From assembly GCA_964649825.1 (NCBI GenBank), contig CAZYQW010000117.1, positions 1 through 64,000 of the forward strand: a stretch of 64,000 nucleotides of DNA. Reading direction: 5' to 3'. The notes under the pieces were generated by a model. That model did no database searches. It was given only the letters and a program-made list of their open reading frames with translations, and was not told where the DNA came from. Source of the DNA: CAZYQW01 sp964649825. Its GTDB lineage: Bacteria; Planctomycetota; B15-G4; JADJEK01. Positions 43,483-51,136 of the stretch are shown here, in pieces. A program made the position numbers and the translations under genes. Every line of letters starts with the position of its first letter. The first letter of the stretch is position 1.

Positions 43483-46026
43483 TCAGAGTTCCTCGTACGG
43501 CAACGGCGCGAGCAGCTCCATCGTGCGGAGCGCCGCGCCGGCGCCGAACTCGCGACCGATCATCGGGTTGTCGAGGAACGCTCCGTCCGCGGTGCGAGCG
43601 CGCATCAAGACGTCGAGGATGACGTCGCGGTAGCGGCCCCGCTCGGGACCAGGCAGCGCCGCGACCGCCTCGGCCGCCGTGGCGTAGTCGAACAGCAGGT
43701 AGTGCGATCCCTGGCCGTCGGGGCCCGCGTGCATGAGCGTCTTACCTTGCTCGCGCGCGAACAGCTCGAGGTGCTCGACGAACAGATCGAGCGCGGCCCG
43801 AAGGTCATCGAGGCTCGCGCGGCCGTGGCGCAGCAGGGCGAGGGTGCAGACCGGCCCGCGCCCGGCCGCGCCGGGACGGTTGGTCGTCCGTGCCGCGTCC
43901 TCGCTCTCGTGGTTCAGCATGTACTCGAACGTCCCGTCGTCGTTGCGCATCCGCTCGAGGCACGACAGCGCGCGGTCGAGCATTCCCGCCGGGATCTCGA
44001 CGCCGGCATCGCGCGCCCGCGTCAGGGCGATCGCCACCGGCGCGGTCAAGAAGCTGATCGAGATCGGCAGCGTCTCCTCCGTCGCGGAGACGCTGGTCGC
44101 GATCAAGTAGCTCCAACCACCCCCCGTCCGCTGCTTCTTCGCGAGGTCGTCCACGAGCGCCGTCATCAGGTCGCGATCACCCTCGAACGCGCCCCGCTCT
44201 TGCGCGTCGGCGAGGAACCAGAGCACGTACGCGTCGCTCCAGACCGTGTAGTCCATCACGAACGCCGGGGTCGCGTCGGCGAGGGCGGTTCGCTCGGCGC
44301 CCCGCAGGTACTCGATCGCTTTCGCGACGGCGCGCGACGCCGCGTCGCCCTCGACCGCGAGGAGCGCCTGGCCGCAGATCGCGGTGATCGCGCGCGTGAA
44401 CGGGTTCGGACGCTTCCGCTCGGGATCGCCCAGCTCGGTGGGAGAGACCCACGAGCCGTCTTCCCGCTGGCGGCTCAGCAGGAACTCGATCGCGGAGCGT
44501 CGCGCGGAGCGCGAACGTTCGACGGGGAGCACGCCGCCGGCCGGCACCCGCGCGGACGCGAGCACGCTCTCGTCGGGCCAGCGGAAGTCCTCGCCAAGTC
44601 CGATCTCGAATGTCGAGCTGGTCATCATGCCGGCCGCCTTCCACGCCCAGCGATCGTCCGGGTCCGTCTCGATCAGCCGCGTCCAGCGCGTCACCGCGTC
44701 GGCCCGGCGCTCGCCGGACAGCTCGAACGCGCCGAGGAGGTATTCCGCCTCGGTCCGACGAGCGAACGCGACGTCGCCCTCGAGCGCGCGGCGCAACAAC
44801 CGCTCGGCGCTTGCCGTCTCGCCGCGCCGGGCCCGAACCAGCGCCTCCTCGACGTCGAGGTCGGGATCGCCGCCGCCCGCCTGGACGCGAGCGGCTTCGA
44901 TCGAAGCGATCGCGGCGTCGCACTCGCGCAGGCGCCGATGGACCGCCGCGCGAACCCGATGCGCTTCGCCGCTCTCGTCGCCGCGGACCAACCGCGCCGC
45001 CTCCGCGAGCTCTCCGCGCCGCAGGCACGCGCGCGCGCGATCGATGGGCGCCGCGTCGGCGGCGGGTGGTTCTCCGGTGAACTCCGGCCGGCGGCGAAGC
45101 GCGTCGATCAGCACGTCGTGAAGGGCCGTCACGTCGTGGAGCGCCGCGTCGCGGACGACGTCCCCGTCGGGTGTCACGAGCAACACCGACTGGCCGAACG
45201 TGTGCGGTCCGAGCCCGTACTTGGCGGCGTCGCGAAGCGGCGAAGGATCCGTCGGGGCGAGCCTCACGGCGACGTAGCGCTCGCGGACGAGGTCGACGAA
45301 CTCCGGGTCCATGAACGGCCCCACGAACATGGCGTCGGTCACCGCGATGCCCGAGTGCTGGCGGATGTACACGAGCACGAGCTTGCGGTGCGCCCGCGCC
45401 ACGGTCGCCGCCTCGTCCCACGAACCGACCCAGCCGAGCTCCCGGCCGCACCGCGCCGCGAGCTCATGCATCCTCGCGTCCGCCCGCGCCGACTCGGGAA
45501 TCTCGAGCACGGCGAGGCTGTCGAACGTCGCGTCGAACGACGGCTCGTACGCCGCGAACGATCGCTTCGGAGCGTGGCACTCGAGCGTGAAGCGGCGGTC
45601 GCCCTCGATGACGTAGACCTGCCGGAGACAGTACGTCGTTCCGGTGCGCTCGATGTCGACCTCGATTCCCGGCGCGTCGCGGCCCAGGACGATTCGACCG
45701 TACGCACGTTGCGTGTAGTCCGCTCGAGTCTCCGCGAAGCGACGCGCGGTGTCGACCATCTGCGCGGCCGAGCGCACCTCGCCGCGCGGCGCCGACTCGA
45801 TCGAGACGGTCGTCTCCCCGATCGTTCCGGGCGGGCGGAAGGAGAGCTTCATTGCGCCCCCGACCTCCTGCTCGACCATCGTCCAACCCTCCGGCGGACG
45901 CACCGCGAACCCGTGGTCGGGCCGCCTCACGACCGCGTCCGGAGGGTCCGCGATCGCCAACGACGGCATCAGGCACGAACCGAGGCCGGCGAGGAAGGAC
46001 ACGAAGGCGTGGCGCGCGCAGTTCAC
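43483..46026 (-). CDS. exported multidomain protein: PsbP-like, Trx-like, TPR, alpha/alpha toroid
   Basis: An 847-aa protein with a signal peptide. Residues about 30-175 form a PsbP/DUF1795-like beta domain (HGFAVRPPEGWTMVEQEVGG). About 195-320 is a thioredoxin-like fold (RKLVLVYIRQHSGIAVTDAM...LLVTPDGDVVRDA), but its usual CxxC is HSGI, so it is not redox-active. TPR repeats occupy about 325-470. From about 500 to the end are squalene-cyclase-like alpha/alpha-toroid repeats (for example SAIEFLLSRQREDGSWVSPT and LDRALSCLERMRNDDGTFEY). I cannot name the biochemical function. Convergent with the propeller-cytochrome gene at 40153, it may belong to the same exported set. Confidence 0.72.
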   Translation of the reverse strand: MNCARHAFVSFLAGLGSCLMPSLAIADPPDAVVRRPDHGFAVRPPEGWTMVEQEVGGAMKLSFRPPGTIGETTVSIESAPRGEVRSAAQMVDTARRFAETRADYTQRAYGRIVLGRDAPGIEVDIERTGTTYCLRQVYVIEGDRRFTLECHAPKRSFAAYEPSFDATFDSLAVLEIPESARADARMHELAARCGRELGWVGSWDEAATVARAHRKLVLVYIRQHSGIAVTDAMFVGPFMDPEFVDLVRERYVAVRLAPTDPSPLRDAAKYGLGPHTFGQSVLLVTPDGDVVRDAALHDVTALHDVLIDALRRRPEFTGEPPAADAAPIDRARACLRRGELAEAARLVRGDESGEAHRVRAAVHRRLRECDAAIASIEAARVQAGGGDPDLDVEEALVRARRGETASAERLLRRALEGDVAFARRTEAEYLLGAFELSGERRADAVTRWTRLIETDPDDRWAWKAAGMMTSSTFEIGLGEDFRWPDESVLASARVPAGGVLPVERSRSARRSAIEFLLSRQREDGSWVSPTELGDPERKRPNPFTRAITAICGQALLAVEGDAASRAVAKAIEYLRGAERTALADATPAFVMDYTVWSDAYVLWFLADAQERGAFEGDRDLMTALVDDLAKKQRTGGGWSYLIATSVSATEETLPISISFLTAPVAIALTRARDAGVEIPAGMLDRALSCLERMRNDDGTFEYMLNHESEDAARTTNRPGAAGRGPVCTLALLRHGRASLDDLRAALDLFVEHLELFAREQGKTLMHAGPDGQGSHYLLFDYATAAEAVAALPGPERGRYRDVILDVLMRARTADGAFLDNPMIGREFGAGAALRTMELLAPLPYEEL

Positions 46027-46067
46027 GGGATCTCCAGTTCACGGGACGGCGAAGGCTTCACCGAGGG

Positions 46068-46403
46068 TCAGCCGACTCGGTCGTACAGAAGGATCTCCGG
46101 CGGCCCGACGACGAGATCGTCGAGCTTCGCCTTCAGCGCGGTCAGATGCGGCGACTCCAGGTGGCGGTCGAGGTGCTCCTTGGAGGTCCAGTTCTCATGG
46201 AACATGAACGTGCCGGGGGCGTCCTGCGACACGTGCAGGTCGTAGTTCAGGCAGCCGTCCTCGGCGCGCGTCGGTCCCAGCAGGCCAAGCAGCTCGCGTC
46301 GAAGCGCCTCGGCCTTCCCCGGGCGCGCCCGCAGGTAAGCCACGACCGTCACCATTCGACCGGCTCCATCCGCTCCATCGGCTCCATCGGCTCCATCGGG
46401 CAT
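46068..46403 (-). CDS. antibiotic biosynthesis monooxygenase (ABM/YgiN-like) domain protein
   Basis: A 110-aa dimeric ferredoxin-like-fold protein. The core reads VTVVAYLRARPGKAEALRRE and GTFMFHENWTSKEHLDRHLES, typical of YgiN-type small quinol or polyketide monooxygenases that need no cofactor. Two starts are possible. ATG at 46403 (with GGAGGG 6 bp upstream) adds the repeated Ala-Asp-Gly tail encoded by the microsatellite. ATG at 46355 (with GGAG upstream) gives the standard length of 94. I list the longer form. It is divergent from the SPASM-like gene. Confidence 0.85.
   Translation of the reverse strand: MPDGADGADGADGAGRMVTVVAYLRARPGKAEALRRELLGLLGPTRAEDGCLNYDLHVSQDAPGTFMFHENWTSKEHLDRHLESPHLTALKAKLDDLVVGPPEILLYDRVG
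46362..46397. repeat. 9-bp tandem repeat (four units) within the ABM gene start
   Basis: Four units of the type GGCTCCATC (46362-46397; the second unit has C for the first G). As 9 bp is a multiple of three, length changes keep the frame and add or remove Ala-Asp-Gly. It lies between the two possible start codons of the ABM gene. Confidence 0.8.
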
Positions 46404-46540
46404 TGTCGACCCTCCGCGTGTTGGTCCTCGCCAAGCCTACCAATCTCCAACGTGAAGGCGGTCGGCGGCGGGGCGTTGACAGCTCTGGCCCGGCAGAGGA
46501 TGCTGGGACGGAAGCGATTCGATGAAGGAACGGAACGACG

Positions 46541-46819
46541 TTGGCACAGACCGCGGATCCGAGTGGCATCGCGACGTGGGTTCGGTGGGACGCGGGAAGA
46601 CCGCACTGCACGCGCCCGTGGCGGCAGCTCACCGTCTTGAGCGACGGCGACGCCATCTGCGCGTGCCCCGGCGTCTCGAAGACGAACCCGCTCGGCAACG
46701 TCATCGAGCGGCCCGTGGCGGACGTCTGGAACGGTTCCGGCTACGCGACGCTCCGGCGGAACATCGAAGAGGAGATCGAGCGCGTGCCGATCTGCCGCGG
46801 GTGCATGAGCAGAGAATGA
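46541..46819 (+). CDS. stand-alone SPASM-like iron-sulfur domain protein
   Basis: A 92-aa protein with TTG as start (no ATG in frame; GAAGGAAC lies about 11 bp upstream). Five cysteines (Cys23, Cys40, Cys42, Cys85, Cys88) in the order C-x16-C-x-C-x42-C-x2-C match the SPASM/twitch domain that in radical-SAM enzymes carries auxiliary [4Fe-4S] clusters. Typical context words are GDAICACPG, GNVIERPVADVWNG and CRGC. The radical-SAM core is absent and no such gene is next to it. The propeller gene follows 37 bp downstream. It may be a carrier or a remnant of a larger maturase. Confidence 0.72.
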   Translation: MAQTADPSGIATWVRWDAGRPHCTRPWRQLTVLSDGDAICACPGVSKTNPLGNVIERPVADVWNGSGYATLRRNIEEEIERVPICRGCMSRE

Positions 46820-46856
46820 GCAAGGGCCGAGCGCCGCGCTCGAGAAGGAGTCGTCG

Positions 46857-48128
46857 ATGTCGTTCCCTCGTTGGATGACCACGATCGTGTTCGCGATCAG
46901 CACCGCGACGTGCGCCGGCGCCGTCGAGCTCTACCTTGCGGAGTACAAGTTCGGCAATCCGCTGCTTCGCACGATGGACGGCGCCGGCGGCGGCGTGCAG
47001 ACGACCAACCTCTTCCCGTCGGCGGATTGGCTGCCGGTCGGGCTCGTGGTCACGACGAACAAAATCTATTGGACCCACGGCTCGTTCGGGCAGGGCGCGA
47101 TCCGGCGCGCGAACCAAGACGGCAGCAACGTCGAGACCTTGGTGTCGGGCCTGTCGAACCCGCGCGGGCTCGCGCTCGATGCCGCCGGCGGCAAGCTCTA
47201 CTGGTCCGACACGCAAGACCGGCGGATCTACCGCGCGAACCTCGACGGCTCTGGGTTGCAGGCGATCGTCGACGCGGGAAACCAGACCGGGAGACCGACC
47301 CTGGACCTCGCGAACGGACACGTGTACTACGGCGACTTCGCGACCGGGGAGATCCGCCGCACGAACCTCGACGGCTCGAACGATCAGCTCGTCGTGCTGG
47401 GCGGCGACGATCCGAACTCGATCGCGCTCGACCTCTCGGGTGGCAAGCTGTACTGGGTGGACGCGCAGACCGTGACCAACTACGTCGCGCGCGCGAACCT
47501 CGACGGCACCGGGTTCCAAGTGCTCGTTTCGTTCGGCGTCGCGTCGTCGGGCCTCGTGGACGTCCAGCTCGACGTGGCGAACGGCTCCGTGTACTGGGCC
47601 GACGAGATCGGCGCGACGGAGCGCGGCGTCTGGCGAGCCAACCTCGACGGCTCGAACGCGACGAGGATCTACACGAGCCCGTCCGGATGGAACGCCGGCG
47701 CCCTCGCGATCGTGCTCGCCGATTGCCAGAGCCCCACGCAGAGCTACGGCGCGGGATGCGCGGGTACGGGCGGCTTCGTCCCGGCGTTGACGGCCGGCGA
47801 CTGCGCCACGCTCGGCGGCTCGTTCCAGATCGCGCTCGAGAACGCGCTCGGCGGCGCCACGGCGTTCCTCTTCGCCGGCGTCGCGCCGGGCAGCGTGCCG
47901 ATGAACGGTGGATGCACGTACCTCCTCGCGCCGGTCCTGCCGCCCCTGTTCGCGTTCCCGCTCGGCGGCGTCGGACCCGGCACCGGCGTCGCGACGCTCC
48001 ACTTCACGCTGCCGTCGACCGGCGTTCCATCGGGCACGATGGCCACGGTGCAAGCGTTCGTGCAGGACCCCTCCGGCGTCGGCGGCGGTTTCGCGAACAC
48101 CCAGGGCCTCTCGATCACGATCGAGTAG
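46857..48128 (+). CDS. secreted YWTD-type beta-propeller with Cys/Gly-rich C-terminal module
   Basis: A 423-aa protein, with AAGGAG before the ATG and a signal peptide. The propeller (about 25-285) has at least five LDL-receptor class B-type repeats: KIYWTHG, KLYWSDTQDRRIYRANLDGS, HVYYGDFATGEIRRTNLDGS, KLYWVDAQ and SVYWADE. The C-terminal 127 residues (from Tyr297: YGAGCAGTGG, ENALGGATAFLFAG, GCTYLLAP) match the module of the 25845 protein. It may bind surface ligands; there is no enzymatic motif. It could be co-transcribed with the SPASM-like protein gene upstream. Confidence 0.82.
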   Translation: MSFPRWMTTIVFAISTATCAGAVELYLAEYKFGNPLLRTMDGAGGGVQTTNLFPSADWLPVGLVVTTNKIYWTHGSFGQGAIRRANQDGSNVETLVSGLSNPRGLALDAAGGKLYWSDTQDRRIYRANLDGSGLQAIVDAGNQTGRPTLDLANGHVYYGDFATGEIRRTNLDGSNDQLVVLGGDDPNSIALDLSGGKLYWVDAQTVTNYVARANLDGTGFQVLVSFGVASSGLVDVQLDVANGSVYWADEIGATERGVWRANLDGSNATRIYTSPSGWNAGALAIVLADCQSPTQSYGAGCAGTGGFVPALTAGDCATLGGSFQIALENALGGATAFLFAGVAPGSVPMNGGCTYLLAPVLPPLFAFPLGGVGPGTGVATLHFTLPSTGVPSGTMATVQAFVQDPSGVGGGFANTQGLSITIE

Positions 48129-48153
48129 GGCGAGCAACGCGAGGCGCGCGCCC

Positions 48154-49047
48154 TCACCGTGGCAGACGGGCGATGTGCTCGAGGGTGCGACGGATCCCCT
48201 CTTCGGTGCGAAACGGGACGCCGAGCTCGTGGATCCGTTCGGCGATGATCGGGCGAGGCGACGGTGGCGGGGGTTCGCCGGTGACCTCGGACGCGGAGCC
48301 GAGGAGGTCGCGGCCGATCCGTGACACCTCGGCCCAATCGACGTAGCCGGCGTGCGCGTTGTAGATGCCGTGCTCGATCGGCGACTCGACCAACGCGATC
48401 GCCGCGCGCGCGAGGTCCTCGACCCAGATCATGAAGGCGCCGATGCGCTCGGGGATCGGCGCGTTCGCCTCGAGCCGGTCGACGATCGGGTGGAAGCAGT
48501 TCCGTCCCCGCGGCGTCTGATCGCCGAAGACCCAGCCCGGGCGAATCGCCTGGAAACCGAGGTCGCCGCCGTACGCCAGCCCGACGCGCTCGAGCGCGTA
48601 CTTGACCGATCCGTAGAGGCTGTCAGGGGCGAGCGGAGTCTCCTCGTCGCGCGGCGGCATCGGCGGGTCGAGCGTCGAGCCGTAGACCTCGAGGGTCGAG
48701 ACGAGGAGGAACCGCGTCGCCCCGGCCTGCACCGCGAACTCGATCAGGAGCGCGCCGCCCGCCTGGTTCTTGCGCAGATACGTCTCGCGGAACGTACGGC
48801 TCGGCGGCTGAACGCGCTGCTCATGGTCCATGGCCGCGTGAACCACGAGCTCGGCGCCGTCGACCAACGCGCGGAGCGAGACCTCATCGCTCATGTCGCC
48901 GTGAACGAGCTTCGCGCCGAGGTCGCGAAGCGGTTCGACCCGGCTCGTCGGCCGAACGAGGCAGACGAGCTCGTGGCCGCGCCCCGCTAGCTCGCGCGCC
49001 AGATGGCGTCCGACGAGTCCTGAACCTCCCGTCAGTGCGACTCGCAT
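48154..49047 (-). CDS. NAD(P)-dependent epimerase/dehydratase
   Basis: A 297-aa extended SDR. The nucleotide-binding motif is GGSGLVGRHLARELAGRG, and the catalytic YxxxK is LYGSVKYALE. The active-site serine/threonine region is LLVSTLEVYGS. I start at ATG 49047 because the upstream residues are Cys/His-rich and unlike the family. The product is likely a sugar-nucleotide epimerase or reductase for glycan or small-molecule metabolism. Gene order (convergent with the propeller, then sigma) gives no further substrate clue. Confidence 0.9.
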   Translation of the reverse strand: MRVALTGGSGLVGRHLARELAGRGHELVCLVRPTSRVEPLRDLGAKLVHGDMSDEVSLRALVDGAELVVHAAMDHEQRVQPPSRTFRETYLRKNQAGGALLIEFAVQAGATRFLLVSTLEVYGSTLDPPMPPRDEETPLAPDSLYGSVKYALERVGLAYGGDLGFQAIRPGWVFGDQTPRGRNCFHPIVDRLEANAPIPERIGAFMIWVEDLARAAIALVESPIEHGIYNAHAGYVDWAEVSRIGRDLLGSASEVTGEPPPPSPRPIIAERIHELGVPFRTEEGIRRTLEHIARLPR

Positions 49048-49212
49048 CTCATTCGTCCGTCCACCTGGGGCCCGCGCAACGACAAGTTCCTGCTCTTGGG
49101 CGAGGCATCTCCGTCCGGGGCAATGCGCGACGACGACCGCGTCTTCGAGACACGCCAAGCCGGAGCCACGCAGCCAGGGGCAGAGAGGGTCGGTCGCGCT
49201 CGTCCGAGAGGC

Positions 49213-49740
49213 TCATGAATCGAGGCGCGGTGCGCCGAGGTCGCTCTTCATGAGACGGCGCAGCGATGCCTTGATCCCCCTCCACTCGTTCCGCAGGCCT
49301 TGGGACGAACCTCCCATGACCTCGGCGATCTCCTGCCAGGAGCACCCGCCGTAGTAACGGAGCTCGACGACGCGGGCGTCGCGCTCGTCCTCCCGGGCCA
49401 AGCGCTCGAGCGCTTCGTGAACGTCGAGGATCTCGTCGGCGTCGGTCGAATGCGTCGCGACCAGGTCCTCCTCGAGCGAGACGTTGCCTCGATTGGAACC
49501 GCGCTTCTGTGCCTTTCGGCTGCGCGCCAGGTCGACGAGGACCCACCGCATCGCGCGCGTCCACATCGCCAGGAAGTGGTCCCGCCCCTGTGCGACGGTG
49601 CCCCGGTTCTCCAGCATCCGCAGGAACGTCTGATCGACCAGCGAGGATAGCTGTGGCGCGCCCGCGAGATTACGCCAGCGAAGGAGCATCTGCGCCCCGC
49701 GCTCGCGCATCTCCGCATAGACGCTGGGAGTGATCTCCAT
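49213..49740 (-). CDS. ECF-type RNA polymerase sigma factor (TIGR02999-like)
   Basis: A 175-aa sigma factor. Region 2: LSSLVDQTFLRMLEN and GRDHFLAMWTRAMRWVLVDLARSRKAQKR. Region 4: RVVELRYYGGCSWQEIAEVMGGSSQGLRNEW. It belongs to the same broad TIGR02999-like class as the 2680 protein. The start is ATG 49740. It sits upstream of the epimerase gene on the same strand (165-bp gap, in which I see no gene). The second kinase gene is 1.4 kb to the right on the same strand, and no anti-sigma gene is nearby. Confidence 0.87.
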   Translation of the reverse strand: MEITPSVYAEMRERGAQMLLRWRNLAGAPQLSSLVDQTFLRMLENRGTVAQGRDHFLAMWTRAMRWVLVDLARSRKAQKRGSNRGNVSLEEDLVATHSTDADEILDVHEALERLAREDERDARVVELRYYGGCSWQEIAEVMGGSSQGLRNEWRGIKASLRRLMKSDLGAPRLDS

Positions 49741-50529
49741 CCGCGGCTCGAAACCGGACTGACTCGCTCCGTCGATCTCCAGGTCTCGACACTCCGCGGG
49801 TGGGTCACGTGGTCACCGAATTGTGTCCGATTCCCGAGCACGTGGCCCGAGCGAAATCCGGTGGCGCGATCTCCGGCGCCTTCCCAGCATGGGAGCCGCC
49901 CAGGGAGTCGCACACGCTCGTGCGCACAGATGGAACTCGCGTCGGTCTCCCCGATCGCGTGCAATTCCTCGGGAGCGTCTCGCGATGCCGCTCGCGCTGG
50001 AAGCTCGCCGCATGATCTCCAGCGCCGGCTCCGACCGCCCTATTCCCGCGTGTCGAGCCCCTTTACTTCACGAGGAACCGATGCGGGAACGTCTCGCCGC
50101 GACGGCGGAGTCCCACCCGCGAGAGAGATTTCCAGAGAAACGGTGGCGGCCGCGTCCTCCGACATCGTTTGGGAAGGTGACACAAACGTGGGGAACCCGG
50201 GATTCGGGTTTCAGGCGGACGAGAAAAAGAACGGGGTAGGGACCAAGGGGAGGGTCGTCGAGGGAGCGCGGCGCTCGCGACGGCCAGATGATAGGGGCGA
50301 AGGTGTGGCGCTCCTGAGCGTGCCACACCCTCCATTCTCGCCACCTGTACCGAAGACCGGGTTTCCCACCGTCTCCATGCCCCGCGCGCGCCGGTCCACC
50401 GCGCGACGAGCGCGCGGGGATCCCGGCCGGGAGCGCCCTTTACGATCCGCACCGGCGGCCCGCCTTGACACGACTGGCCTCCTCATCGGGCAGGGGCACG
50501 AGGACGACGCGCAAAGCCACGGGAGGCGC
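49741..50529. other. gene-free region between a sigma gene and a gene remnant
   Basis: No gene is supported. There is a near-palindrome at 50303-50328 (GTGTGGC...GCCACAC with an inner GCTC/GAGC pair), which could be an operator. The sequence is otherwise unremarkable. A frame that runs into the remnant from the left is not protein-like. Confidence 0.5.
50303..50328. promoter_or_regulatory. 26-bp near-palindrome, possible operator
   Basis: GTGTGGC at 50303-50309 and GCCACAC at 50322-50328 pair perfectly, with a nearly palindromic middle (GCTC CT GAGC). It lacks a T tract, so it is more like a protein-binding site than a terminator. Confidence 0.35.
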
Positions 50530-50952
50530 CGGACCACTCGCGTCGAAAACGTCACCGACTCGCGGACGATCACGGTCCGCCGCGGCCCGCTCGTCGAGCT
50601 CGTCCTCTCGGGCACGGCGCCCCCGAGCGACCGCTACCTTCTCGCCGCGTCCCTCTCTCCCACCGGCCGTACCGCGCCGATCGCCGACGACCCCGTCCGG
50701 ATCGCCACGGACGGGACTCCCTCCCAACCCTGCTTCGACCGTGACCGACTCCGCATCGGCGAGCCGGGCGCCTACGTCGTCTCGATCACCGTCTACCGGC
50801 GCGTGCTCGACCGCGTCGGCTCCGCGGTGACGTTCACCGCCGATCCGCCACGGATCGTGACGATCCAAGACGGCGAGATGGAGCCGCGGGTCGAGGTCGT
50901 CCTTCGCGAACATCGGTTGGCGGTCGCGGTTCGGGCGCTCGAACCGGAGTGA
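50530..50952 (+). pseudogene. C-terminal fragment of a beta-rich protein (gene remnant)
   Basis: The frame 50530-50952 reads as a protein-like sequence of about 140 residues with alternating strands (DSRTITVRRGPLVELVLSGT, IGEPGAYVVSITVYRRVLD, MEPRVEVVLREHRLAVAVR). It resembles carboxypeptidase-regulatory-like beta domains in planctomycetes. It has no plausible start codon nearby, and the upstream sequence in frame is Arg/Ser-rich. The best reading is the 3' end of a decayed gene or a frameshifted gene. I cannot identify the rest. Confidence 0.5.
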
Positions 50953-51136
50953 GTGCGGCGGCACCGAGGGTCCCGGTATTGGGACCTGGCAAGGCTCGCG
51001 CGACCCCATTCATGACTCGCGGCGAAGCCGCTCCCTATCGCCGATCCGGGCGGCGGCGTTCCCGCGATCTCGATTCGACGACGATCACGGCGCCGAGCCG
51101 TACGACTCTGGCCTACCGAGGAGCCGGCTCCCCCCG

